Below are positions 7,185-14,358 of a stretch of 28,657 nt of DNA, in pieces. The stretch is from an uncultured Oscillospiraceae bacterium (GTDB taxonomy: Bacteria; Bacillota; Clostridia; Oscillospirales; Oscillospiraceae): assembly GCA_910578735.1 (NCBI GenBank), contig CAJTSQ010000032.1:1-28657 (forward strand), given 5' to 3'. Below the pieces are notes generated by a model. It did not search any database, was not told the DNA's origin, and was given only the letters and a program-made list of their open reading frames with translations. The translations under genes were made by a program, and so were the position numbers. The number at the start of each line of letters is the position of its first letter. Position 1 is the first letter of the stretch.

Positions 7185-7298
7185 AGGGGGGTGCCCCCGC
7201 AGGGGGCGGGGGGATTCCTCCCACGGCTTCCGGCCAACGGAATCCCTCCACCACCGGGCTCCGCCCGGCGGTCCCCCTCCCTTTGGCAAGGGAGGCTT
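7169..7298. repeat. Palindromic repeat pair R3b
   Basis: The second copy of R3 in the tandem duplication: half-elements 7169-7218 and 7239-7298, identical to R3a. It ends 28 bases before the truA start, so the truA 5' leader is largely repeat sequence. Confidence 0.85.
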
Positions 7299-7326
7299 AT
7301 CGCCTGCGGGCGGGACGGGGGTTTTT

Positions 7327-8079
7327 ATGGAACGCAACATTGCCTTAAAGCTGATGTACAACGGCACGGCCTACCACGGGTGGCAGGTACAGAAAAACGC
7401 CGTCTCCGTGGCTGAGACGCTGGAAAAGGCGCTGGCGGCCACGGTGGGCCACCCGGTAAAGTGTACCGGGGCGGGCCGCACCGACGCAGGGGTCCACGCA
7501 GAGACCTACGTGGCCAACTTCCGCACCACCTGCCGCATCCCCCTGGACAAGCTGCCCCTGGCGGTGAACACCCGGCTCCCCGACGACATTGTGGTGGTAA
7601 AAGCCACCCAGGTGCCTGAAGGCTTCAATGCCATCGGCTCCTGCCGGAAAAAGGAATATACCTATAAAATCTACAACTCCCGGCTGGGCAACCCGTTTTA
7701 TGTCAACCGGGCCTGGTTCTACCCCAAGCATCTGGATGAGGGGATCATGGCCCGGGCGGCGGCCCAGTTCGTGGGCACCCACGACTTCCGGGCGGTGCGC
7801 TCGGTGGGCACCGAGACCAAAACCACTGTGCGGACCGTCCACTACTTCGACGTGGAGCGCTCCGGCGACCTGATCTCCTGCCGGGTGTGCGCCAACGGCT
7901 TTCTGTATAACATGGTCCGGGCCATGGTGGGCACTGTGGTCTACGCCGCCGAAGGCAAGCTGGCCCCGGAGGACATCCCGGCAATCCTGGAGTCGGGCAA
8001 CCGGACCCTGGCCGGGCCTACCGTTCCTCCCGGGGGACTATACATGACAAAATTGTGGTATGATGAGGATGTATTATAA
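7327..8079 (+). CDS. truA: tRNA pseudouridine synthase TruA
   Basis: 250 residues; converts uridines 38-40 of the tRNA anticodon stem to pseudouridine. The catalytic Asp is D53 in GRTDAGVHA, and KKEYTYKIYN and ANGFLYNMVRAMVG are typical TruA blocks. Length is normal for the family. The ribosome-binding site is poor (GACGGGGG before the T-run). The usual neighbour upstream would be ecfT; here a regulator cassette and a duplication intervene, so expression may have changed. The next gene starts seven bases after the stop. Confidence 0.96.
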   Translation: MERNIALKLMYNGTAYHGWQVQKNAVSVAETLEKALAATVGHPVKCTGAGRTDAGVHAETYVANFRTTCRIPLDKLPLAVNTRLPDDIVVVKATQVPEGFNAIGSCRKKEYTYKIYNSRLGNPFYVNRAWFYPKHLDEGIMARAAAQFVGTHDFRAVRSVGTETKTTVRTVHYFDVERSGDLISCRVCANGFLYNMVRAMVGTVVYAAEGKLAPEDIPAILESGNRTLAGPTVPPGGLYMTKLWYDEDVL

Positions 8080-8086
8080 ATAGCGT

Positions 8087-9274
8087 ATGGATGTGAAGGA
8101 AAAGTCGCCCGCGCCAAAACGGGTCAAAAAACCGAATATCCTTGTTCGGCTGGCCGCTTTGGCTGTGACAACCGTACTGATTTTGGGGGCGCTGGCCCTG
8201 GTGGTCTATCGGGACACCCTGAACCTGAACACCTTCAAGCGCTGGATGACCTACCGCAGCCTGGAGACCAGCGCCACAGGAGAGGCCGCCCCCTTCCCCC
8301 ACGCCGGGGGCGGCAAGCTGTCGGTGGCCTACCTTCAGGACGGCGTCGTCACCGCCTCCGCCGCCGGGGCCCACTACTACGGCCTGGACGGGGAACAGCT
8401 GGCGGAGGAGGTCATCTCCCTGGATAACCCGGTGCTGGACGCCTCCCGCACCACCGCAGTGGTCTACGACGCGGGAAATCAGTCCCTGTTTGTCTTCCGC
8501 AACAGCGCCGAGAGCTTTCGGCTGACCCTGGAGGGGAGCAACGACCTGCTCTCCGCCAGGGTCAGCGACGGCGGCTGGCTGGCGGTCACCGCCCAGCAGA
8601 GCCGCCACAAGGGGGCGGTCTCCGTCTACGACAGCCGGGGCCAGGAGGTTATCGGCATCGGCCTGACCACCGCCTTCACTGTAGATGCCGCCGTCTCCCC
8701 CGACCACAAGACGGTGGCCATCATCACCATGGGCCAGGAGGGCGGCAGCTTCTTCAGCCGCCTGCTCCTCTTCCCGGTCAATCAAAAGGAGCCCTCCGCC
8801 CAGGTGGACCTGGGCAGCCTGATGGTGCTGGACCTGGACTATGAGGACGGACTGATTTGGGTGCTGGGGGAGGATCGGCTGATGATGATTCACACAGAAG
8901 ACATGAGCGTCCAGACCTACTCCTTCTCCCCCAGCTATCTGAAGGGGTGTTCCCTGGGTGGAGACGGCTTCGCTTTCCTCCTCACCGGGCGGTACCGCTC
9001 CGGCGGGGCTACCCAAGCCATCGTCATCAGCGGCGCCGACCACTCGGCCCGGTCCATCGACCTCTCCGGCCAGATCTTGGACTTTGCCGCCGGCGGGGAA
9101 TACTGTGCCCTGCTCTACGGCAGCCGCCTGGTGCTCTACGACCAGACTCTGACCCAGTATGCCCGCCTGGACAATCCCCAAGCCGCCCGGAAGCTGGACC
9201 TGGCCCCCAACGGCTCCGCCCTGCTGGCCAACGACCAGCAGGCCTGGCTGTATATTCCGCAGCAGGGGACCTGA
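8087..9274 (+). CDS. DUF5711-like membrane-anchored beta-propeller protein
   Basis: 395 residues. A basic N-terminus (KEKSPAPKRVKKP) is followed by one membrane helix (about 22-45). The remaining extracellular part is made of repeated strands and resembles a beta-propeller (for example VVYDAGNQSLFVF, GAVSVYDSRGQEV, GLIWVLGEDRLMMI, CALLYGSRLVLYDQ). The layout fits the DUF5711 family of clostridial proteins, whose function is unknown. The start lies seven bases after the truA stop with only a distant GAGGAT, so coupling to truA translation is likely. The N-in anchor suggests exposure on the outer side of the cell membrane. Confidence 0.85.
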   Translation: MDVKEKSPAPKRVKKPNILVRLAALAVTTVLILGALALVVYRDTLNLNTFKRWMTYRSLETSATGEAAPFPHAGGGKLSVAYLQDGVVTASAAGAHYYGLDGEQLAEEVISLDNPVLDASRTTAVVYDAGNQSLFVFRNSAESFRLTLEGSNDLLSARVSDGGWLAVTAQQSRHKGAVSVYDSRGQEVIGIGLTTAFTVDAAVSPDHKTVAIITMGQEGGSFFSRLLLFPVNQKEPSAQVDLGSLMVLDLDYEDGLIWVLGEDRLMMIHTEDMSVQTYSFSPSYLKGCSLGGDGFAFLLTGRYRSGGATQAIVISGADHSARSIDLSGQILDFAAGGEYCALLYGSRLVLYDQTLTQYARLDNPQAARKLDLAPNGSALLANDQQAWLYIPQQGT

Positions 9275-9337
9275 AAAACCTGCCGGTTGGCCTGCCAGAG
9301 CCGTCGGGCCCCACATACCATTTATCAGGAGGTTTCC

Positions 9338-10033
9338 ATGTCATATATTGTCTACGATATCGGCATCGCTGCTGTTCTGCTCTTTTTCGTCTGGCTGGGC
9401 TATCGGAAGGGCCTTGTGCTGACCCTGTGTTCCCTGCTGGCCGTCTTTGTGGCGCTGATCGGCGCCTCCTTCCTCTCCAACGCCCTGGCCGAGCCGGTGG
9501 CCAAAGCGGTGGAGCCTATGGTGGCCGCGCGTATTCAAGAATCGCTCACCGAGGCCATCCAGAGTACAGAATTTGTCTCCACGGACGGCGGAGTGGCCCA
9601 GTCCCCGGAAGAAGTGGCGCTGGCCGGCGTGATCCAGCACCTGAAGGAAACCGAACTGTTCCAAGGGTTTGCCGACGCCTTCCAGAACGCGGTGGACAAC
9701 GGCGTGGCGGAGGTCACTGCCAACGCGGCCCAGTCTCTGGCCCACTTTGTGGCGGTGCAGATCGCCCGGATGGTGATATTTGCCGTGGCCTTCTTCGCGG
9801 TACTCATCGCCTGGCACTTCCTCAGCCGCACCCTGGACCTGGTGGCCCACCTGCCCGTTCTCTACACCGCCAACCGCTGGGGCGGCGGGGCCGTGGGGCT
9901 GGTGAAGGGGGCGCTGGTGCTGTTCATCCTCTGCTGGCTGCTGCGGGACAGCTATCTTCCCCCCGAGGCGGCGGAGCACACCTATCTGCTGAAATTCTTC
10001 TGTACGGCCAGTCCTCTGTCATTTTTCCTCTAA
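9338..10033 (+). CDS. CvpA family membrane protein
   Basis: 231 residues. Hydrophobic segments lie near residues 4-20, 26-46, 146-166 and 194-210, and a long amphipathic stretch (about 50-140) separates the two pairs. The motif VWLGYRKGLV in the first loop and the late GGGAVGLVKGAL before the last helix are typical of the CvpA (colicin V production) family, whose cellular role is unclear. ATG at 9338 was chosen because AGGAGG sits seven bases upstream. It is probably co-transcribed with the DUF5711-like gene. Confidence 0.88.
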   Translation: MSYIVYDIGIAAVLLFFVWLGYRKGLVLTLCSLLAVFVALIGASFLSNALAEPVAKAVEPMVAARIQESLTEAIQSTEFVSTDGGVAQSPEEVALAGVIQHLKETELFQGFADAFQNAVDNGVAEVTANAAQSLAHFVAVQIARMVIFAVAFFAVLIAWHFLSRTLDLVAHLPVLYTANRWGGGAVGLVKGALVLFILCWLLRDSYLPPEAAEHTYLLKFFCTASPLSFFL

Positions 10034-10054
10034 ACCCTGTATTTCTCAGGCGAA

Positions 10055-10073
10055 AGTTCATACCTAGTTCATA
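10055..10073. promoter_or_regulatory. Direct repeat AGTTCATA-N3-AGTTCATA before clpE
   Basis: Two perfect octamers (10055-10062 and 10066-10073) recur at 11-bp spacing, about one helical turn, 57 bases before the clpE start. Spacing and position suit a regulator of the stress gene. The octamer differs from the CtsR heptad (RGTCAAA) and from CIRCE, so the binding protein is unknown. Confidence 0.4.
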
Positions 10074-10129
10074 ATTAGGGGGTATCATCTCCCCAAACGT
10101 GGACTTTTCCTGAAAGGAGCGTATCACCT

Positions 10130-12448
10130 ATGCAGCCTACCATGTGCAGCCGCTGCGGCAAAAATGTGGCGGTTATCTTCATTACCAAGTTAGAGGGCGG
10201 CACCTCCAAAAACGAGGGTCTGTGCCTCAAATGCGCCCGGGAGCTGGGCATCAAGCCCATCGACGACATGATGAAAAAGATGGGCATCAGCGACGAGGAC
10301 CTGGATAACCTCACCTCCGAGATGATGTCCGCTTTCGGCGGCGCTGAGGGGATGGAGGGGATGATGTCCCCCACCAAGGACGAGGACGACGAGGAGGACG
10401 ACGGCCGCACCGCCACTTTCCCCTTCCTCAACCAGCTCTTTGGCGGCGGCTCCTCCTCCTCGGAAAAGCCCTCCTCCGGTGAGGGACCCACTCCCCCGCC
10501 CGCCCGGGGCGAAAAGGGGCAGGCCAAGCCCGCCAAGCGGAAATTTCTCGACAGCTACTGCATCTCCCTGACCCAGCGAGCCCAGGAGGGCAAGCTGGAT
10601 AAACTCATCGGCCGAGAGCGGGAGCTGGAGCGGGTCATTCAGATTCTCAACCGCCGGCAGAAGAACAACCCCTGCCTCATCGGTGAGCCCGGAGTGGGCA
10701 AAACCGCCATCGCCGAGGGCCTGGCCCAGCGCATCGCCAACAGGGACGTCCCTTACAAGCTGCTGGACAAGGAGGTCTACCTGCTGGACCTCACCGCCCT
10801 GGTGGCGGGCACCCAGTTCCGGGGTCAGTTCGAGAGCCGGATGAAGGGCCTGATCGAGGAGATCAAGAAGCTGGGCAACATCATCCTGGTCATCGACGAG
10901 GTCCACACCATTGTGGGGGCCGGCGACGCAGAGGGCTCCATGAACGCCGCCAACATCCTCAAGCCCGCCCTCAGCCGGGGCGAGCTTCAGGTGATCGGCG
11001 CCACCACCCTCAACGAGTACCGCAAGCACATCGAGAAGGACACCGCCCTGGAGCGGCGCTTCCAGCCCGTCATCGTGGAGGAGCCCTCCATTGAGGACAG
11101 CGTGAAGGTCATCGAGGGCATCGCCCCCTACTACGAGTCCTTCCACCAGGTGGCGGTCTCCCCCGCCATGTGCCGGCTGGCCGTCACCATGAGCGAGCGG
11201 TACATCACCGACCGCTATCTGCCCGACAAGGCCATCGACCTCATCGACGAGGCCTGCTCCAACGTGAACCTCCACAACAAGGCCCTGGCCCGTCTCAACG
11301 CGGTGGACAAGGAGCTGGCCGACCTGGCCAAGGAGAAGGAGGTCATGATGGCCGCCGCCACCGAGGAGTCCTACAAGCGGCTGGCCGACATCAAGAGCCT
11401 GGAGCTGCGGCTGGAGGAGGAGAAATCGGAGCTGCAAAACGATGCCCACCCCTCCCTCACCGAGGAGCACCTGGCCAACGTCATCGAGCTTTGGACCAAC
11501 ATCCCCGCCAGCCGCATCCAGGAGCAGGAGTTCCAGCGCCTGGCCAAGCTGGAGGAACGGCTGGAGTCCCATGTGATCGGCCAGGACGAGGCGGTGAAGG
11601 CGGTTTCCGCCGCCATCCGCCGGGGGAGAGTCGGTATCTCCCCCAAGCACAAGCCGGTGTCCTTCATCTTCGTGGGCTCCACCGGCGTGGGCAAGACCGA
11701 GCTGGTGAAGCAGCTGGCCGCCGACCTGTTCGACACCCCCGAGTCCCTCATCCGGCTGGATATGTCCGAGTTTATGGAGAAGCACGCTGTCTCCCGGATT
11801 ATCGGCTCCCCTCCGGGCTACGTGGGCTACGACGAGGCGGGCCAGCTCACCGAGAAAATCCGGCGCAAGCCCTACTCGGTGGTCCTCTTTGACGAGATCG
11901 AGAAGGCCCATCCCGACGTGCTGAACATCCTGCTCCAGGTGCTGGACGACGGCCGCATCACCGATGCCCACGGCCGGGTGGTGAACTTTGAGAACACGGT
12001 GATTGTCATGACCACCAACGCCGGCAGCAGCACCAAGGGAGGCGGCTCGGTGGGCTTCGGCCGCACCGCTAACGAGCAGGGCAAGGACCGGGCCATGAAG
12101 GCGCTGAACGACTTCCTCCGCCCCGAGTTCATCAACCGGGTGGACGAGATCGTCTACTTCAACCAGCTGTCTGAGGAGAATTTCAAGGGCATTGCCGTAC
12201 TCATGCTCAAGGAGCTGGTGGGCACCCTGAAGGAGAAGGAGATCAACTTCACCTGGGACGAGACTCTGCTCAATTACCTGGTGAAGAAGTCCTATTCCGC
12301 CACTTACGGCGCCCGGAACCTGCGCCGCCTCATCCAGAAGGAGCTGGAGGACGCCATCGCCGTCCGGCTCATTGAGGGGTATCAAAATCCGGTGTCCCAG
12401 CTGAAAGCCGTCTCCGACGGGGAAAAGCTGGAGCTGCTGGCCATGTAA
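10130..12448 (+). CDS. clpE: ClpE-type AAA+ unfoldase (Clp protease ATP-binding subunit)
   Basis: 772 residues; a Hsp100 unfoldase that feeds proteins to ClpP in the cytoplasm. An N-terminal C4 zinc finger (C6, C9, C32, C35) replaces the ClpC-type N domain. An acidic, Ser/Pro-rich linker follows (about 80-140). AAA module 1 has GEPGVGKT (around 184) and VIDEVHT, then comes a coiled-coil middle region (about 380-440). AAA module 2 has GSTGVGKT (around 515), FDEIEKAHPDV and the C-terminal D2-small domain. The zinc finger and missing Clp-N repeats favour ClpE over ClpC. AGGAG lies upstream and a strong terminator follows. No clpP, ctsR or mcsB is adjacent. Confidence 0.93.
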   Translation: MQPTMCSRCGKNVAVIFITKLEGGTSKNEGLCLKCARELGIKPIDDMMKKMGISDEDLDNLTSEMMSAFGGAEGMEGMMSPTKDEDDEEDDGRTATFPFLNQLFGGGSSSSEKPSSGEGPTPPPARGEKGQAKPAKRKFLDSYCISLTQRAQEGKLDKLIGRERELERVIQILNRRQKNNPCLIGEPGVGKTAIAEGLAQRIANRDVPYKLLDKEVYLLDLTALVAGTQFRGQFESRMKGLIEEIKKLGNIILVIDEVHTIVGAGDAEGSMNAANILKPALSRGELQVIGATTLNEYRKHIEKDTALERRFQPVIVEEPSIEDSVKVIEGIAPYYESFHQVAVSPAMCRLAVTMSERYITDRYLPDKAIDLIDEACSNVNLHNKALARLNAVDKELADLAKEKEVMMAAATEESYKRLADIKSLELRLEEEKSELQNDAHPSLTEEHLANVIELWTNIPASRIQEQEFQRLAKLEERLESHVIGQDEAVKAVSAAIRRGRVGISPKHKPVSFIFVGSTGVGKTELVKQLAADLFDTPESLIRLDMSEFMEKHAVSRIIGSPPGYVGYDEAGQLTEKIRRKPYSVVLFDEIEKAHPDVLNILLQVLDDGRITDAHGRVVNFENTVIVMTTNAGSSTKGGGSVGFGRTANEQGKDRAMKALNDFLRPEFINRVDEIVYFNQLSEENFKGIAVLMLKELVGTLKEKEINFTWDETLLNYLVKKSYSATYGARNLRRLIQKELEDAIAVRLIEGYQNPVSQLKAVSDGEKLELLAM

Positions 12449-12458
12449 ATACCAAAGT

Positions 12459-12493
12459 GCCCCGCCCCCTGTGAGGGGGCGGGGCTTGTGTTT
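12459..12493 (+). terminator. Intrinsic terminator of clpE
   Basis: A perfect 12-bp GC stem (12459-12470 with 12474-12485), a three-base loop and a following T-rich tract TTGTGTTT. Confidence 0.88.
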
Positions 12494-12612
12494 CCCCAAA
12501 GGCTATGGCAGCCTTGATTTTCACCAGGAAGTATGGCATAATTATATTTACCAGACCTCCAGGTGTGGCAACATAGAAACAATTCGTTTATGTGAAAGTG
12601 GGCGGATTGTTT
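12494..12612. other. Gene-free, AT-rich stretch with one inverted repeat
   Basis: I see no coding signal here. TAGAAACAAT (12574-12583) and ATTGTTTCTA (12606-12615) form a 10-bp inverted repeat with a 22-base loop, the right arm overlapping the stop codon of the next minus-strand gene. It may be a weak terminator or a scar of insertion. Confidence 0.5.
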
Positions 12613-12786
12613 CTATTTTTCTTGGGCCAAAACCAGCTCAGTTCCTTCACGCACAACCTCAGTCCTTGTCTTGTTGTGCCTTTTGCAGTACGCCTGAATC
12701 TTACTGTCTGTTTCCGCGTCAATGCGCGCCTTCAGTTCGATTCCCTTCGGATTGTCCGATTTTGGCCATCCAGTACGTGGACTCAA
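12613..12786 (-). CDS. Ribbon-helix-helix (CopG/Arc-like) protein
   Basis: 57 residues. The sequence begins SPRTGWPKSDNPKG and continues with an RHH-like strand ELKARIDAET, helix 1 (DSKIQAYCKRHN), a turn and helix 2 (TRTEVVREGTELVLAQ). Proteins of this layout are common on Firmicute mobile elements and bind DNA as dimers. I chose the TTG at 12786 because AGGTGAT precedes it by a good distance and family members start MSPRTGRPKSDNP-like. The frame is open to 12849, but that extension crosses a 12-bp inverted repeat. It stands alone in an AT-rich patch, a sign of transfer. Confidence 0.72.
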   Translation of the reverse strand: MSPRTGWPKSDNPKGIELKARIDAETDSKIQAYCKRHNKTRTEVVREGTELVLAQEK

Positions 12787-12820
12787 GTTATCACCTACTA
12801 TATCAGCCTTTTGGGTATAA

Positions 12821-12857
12821 AATACAGGGTGACTGAATCTCACAATCACCCTGTATT
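12821..12857. repeat. Perfect 12-bp inverted repeat
   Basis: AATACAGGGTGA (12821-12832) and TCACCCTGTATT (12846-12857) flank a 13-base loop upstream of the RHH gene. It has no U-run of terminator quality on either strand. It could be an operator for the RHH protein or an end of a lost element. Confidence 0.6.
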
Positions 12858-12913
12858 AACCACATGGAGTTTCCCTTTCAGCTTGATTATGCTCAAAATA
12901 AACTGAACTTGCA

Positions 12914-13483
12914 TTATTTCCAGTAAATTTTGCTACCGGATATTTGGATGACTGTATTCCTGGGCAATTTAAGCAAATGTATGATATTCAAATAGTCTAC
13001 ATAACTACAACCTAAATGCAGTAAGCTAAAAGCACAAAATATCATACTTGCAAAAACGTAGGTACATGGAATCGTCAAAAATAGAATCAATGAAATACCC
13101 CCTAAAATCATTGACGGAAATAGGTTTACAAAAATGAATCTGTTTCTTGTTATGGGGGTGGTGCAAGTTATTCCAATTCCCTGCATGGTGTAGAACATAA
13201 ACACCTGGCTCTCCGCTGGAAAGCATAATGCATGGAGAAGCTCATGAACGGGAAAGAACAACAGTGCTATAACAATACCGATCATCCAGGCAGCGCGAGA
13301 AAATGCAAATCCTCCCAGATATACACGCTTACAATAGACGCAAAGAGCAAATATAAGGAGAATCGGTATTAGCATAAAGACAGATTTTGTTGTGACCTCT
13401 GGCAAAGATTTTGCGTCCGATTCTACATCAACAGTAGGAAGATTGTTTCCATTATACTTGCCAATCCATTTAATTTTTATCAA
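12914..13483 (-). CDS. DUF3267-like membrane protein with HExxH motif
   Basis: 189 residues. Membrane helices are visible near 35-50, 64-82, 120-138 and 140-158. HELLHA sits at the end of the second helix, as in the DUF3267 group of putative membrane zincin proteases. The C-terminal NIIHLLKLPRNTVIQISG block also fits. The start appears to be TTG at 13483, since GGAGGAGG lies about ten bases upstream and no ATG suits. The gene is much more AT-rich than its surroundings, consistent with horizontal gain. Substrate and role unknown. Confidence 0.8.
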   Translation of the reverse strand: MIKIKWIGKYNGNNLPTVDVESDAKSLPEVTTKSVFMLIPILLIFALCVYCKRVYLGGFAFSRAAWMIGIVIALLFFPVHELLHALCFPAESQVFMFYTMQGIGITCTTPITRNRFIFVNLFPSMILGGISLILFLTIPCTYVFASMIFCAFSLLHLGCSYVDYLNIIHLLKLPRNTVIQISGSKIYWK

Positions 13484-13675
13484 AATAATCCTCCTCCGTA
13501 AATGAAAGAATTTCTAAAAACCATTCAATTTATCAATTATCATACTATATTTTCTTGCCTATTACAAGGCATTAAATGAGATATTTGTGTTAGCCCTCAC
13601 GACTGTAAGGGCTAACATATAATTGCATATTTGTACATATATTTGCTAATTATTCACTATTTTCCCCAACAACAC
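13484..13675. other. AT-rich gene-free stretch with one hairpin
   Basis: No gene is visible. TGTTAGCCCT (13588-13597) pairs perfectly with AGGGCTAACA (13608-13617) around a 10-base loop. It lies downstream of the nik operon on the minus strand and could end that transcript, but no U-run follows on either strand. Confidence 0.5.
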
Positions 13676-14314
13676 TTAAACTGATAAGGGACAAACAGAA
13701 TATGCAGACAGCTCCTCCCAGGAAATAATCCTGGTACACAGCCGCTCCAGCAGGGCGCGGTCGTGGCTGGCGATCAGCAGGCCCAGAGAGCGCTCCTCCG
13801 CCTGACGGAGCAGAAACCGCCAGATCTGCGCCTGGGTAATCAGGTCCAGCATGGCGGACAGCTCGTCGCACAGCAGAAACCGCAGCTCCGGCCGCAGGGC
13901 CCGGGCGATACAGATGCGCTGCAGCTCCCCGCCGGAAAGCTCTGATGGATACCGCTCCAGCCAATCCTCCCGGACGCCCAGACCCTCCAGAAGGCCGGGA
14001 TCCGTCGGTCCGGCCTCACCCAGAGTCCTACGCAGCTTCAACAGGGGGTCCACCGCCTCCTCCGGATGCTGCCACAGCAGCTGCACCGGGCAGAAGCCCT
14101 GACCGGGGAGGGGAGCGCTGTCCAGCAGGACCTCTCCCCGCACTGGCCGCTCCCAGCCGGCCAGCAGCTTGCACAGGGTGGTCTTCCCCCGCCCGCTGGG
14201 CGCGGACAGGCCCAGCCGCTCCCCGGATTTCAGAATAAAGTTTACCCCCTCCAGCACCGGCCCGCCCCGCTGACGGGGGTAGTGGAAGGTGAGGTTTTTT
14301 GCTTCCAGTGTCAT
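13676..14314 (-). CDS. nikE: Nickel/peptide ABC transporter ATPase 2 (NikE-like)
   Basis: 212 residues; an ATPase of the oligopeptide/nickel (PepT) type. Walker A is SAPSGRGKTT (about 37-46), the Q-loop is LLWQHPEEAVDPLLK, the signature is LSGGELQR, Walker B is LLCDELSAMLD and the switch is ASHD. It is shorter than typical NikE/DppF (about 250-330): the sequence ends soon after the H-loop and meets the AT-rich patch, so a shortened C-terminus from insertion next door is possible. The Shine-Dalgarno site is weak (AAAGGGG). As the last gene of the lar-nik operon it pairs with the ATPase at 14359-15135. Confidence 0.83.
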   Translation of the reverse strand: MTLEAKNLTFHYPRQRGGPVLEGVNFILKSGERLGLSAPSGRGKTTLCKLLAGWERPVRGEVLLDSAPLPGQGFCPVQLLWQHPEEAVDPLLKLRRTLGEAGPTDPGLLEGLGVREDWLERYPSELSGGELQRICIARALRPELRFLLCDELSAMLDLITQAQIWRFLLRQAEERSLGLLIASHDRALLERLCTRIISWEELSAYSVCPLSV

Positions 14315-14335
14315 GGATGCTGCCCCTTTCGCAAA

Positions 14336-14354
14336 CCTCCCTCTTTGAGGGAGG
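14336..14354 (+). terminator. Hairpin between the two ATPase genes
   Basis: CCTCCCTC (14336-14343) and GAGGGAGG (14347-14354) form a perfect stem. A T5 run follows on the plus strand and TTT on the minus strand. The operon is transcribed from the minus strand, where this would be at most a weak attenuator reducing nikE expression. It resembles the hairpin end of the palindromic repeat family. Confidence 0.45.
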
Positions 14355-14358
14355 CTTT

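Larger units (their letters stand above)
6896..7352. repeat. Tandem duplication of about 213 bp (XRE tail - R3 - truA start)
   Basis: Unit 1 is 6896-7108 and unit 2 is 7141-7352. They are identical apart from one A in an A-run (six against five). Each unit holds the last codons and stop of the XRE gene, a palindromic repeat pair and the first 26 bases of truA. A unique 32-bp linker (7109-7140) separates them; its ends carry GTCTG and CAGAC. Confidence 0.9.

Noticed and set aside
6896..7352. CRISPR-like or insertion-sequence interpretation of the duplicated repeats
   Set aside because: There are only two long units with no regular short repeats and spacers, and no transposase frame within them.
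10034..10129. CtsR or HrcA (CIRCE) operator before clpE
   Set aside because: Neither the RGTCAAA heptad repeat nor TTAGCACTC-N9-GAGTGCTAA is present.
10190..12499. A 769-codon open frame on the minus strand opposite clpE
   Set aside because: It is an antisense shadow of a GC-rich gene; the product is a low-complexity run of Gly, Val, Leu, Asp and His with no domain, while the plus strand encodes a complete ClpE.
12574..12615. Inverted repeat as a terminator for the RHH gene
   Set aside because: The 22-base loop and lack of a U-run in the transcribed direction make it a poor terminator; recorded only as an inverted repeat.
14336..14354. Hairpin as a full terminator splitting the nik operon
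   Set aside because: The T5 run follows on the plus strand only; on the transcribed minus strand just three T follow, so at most partial attenuation.
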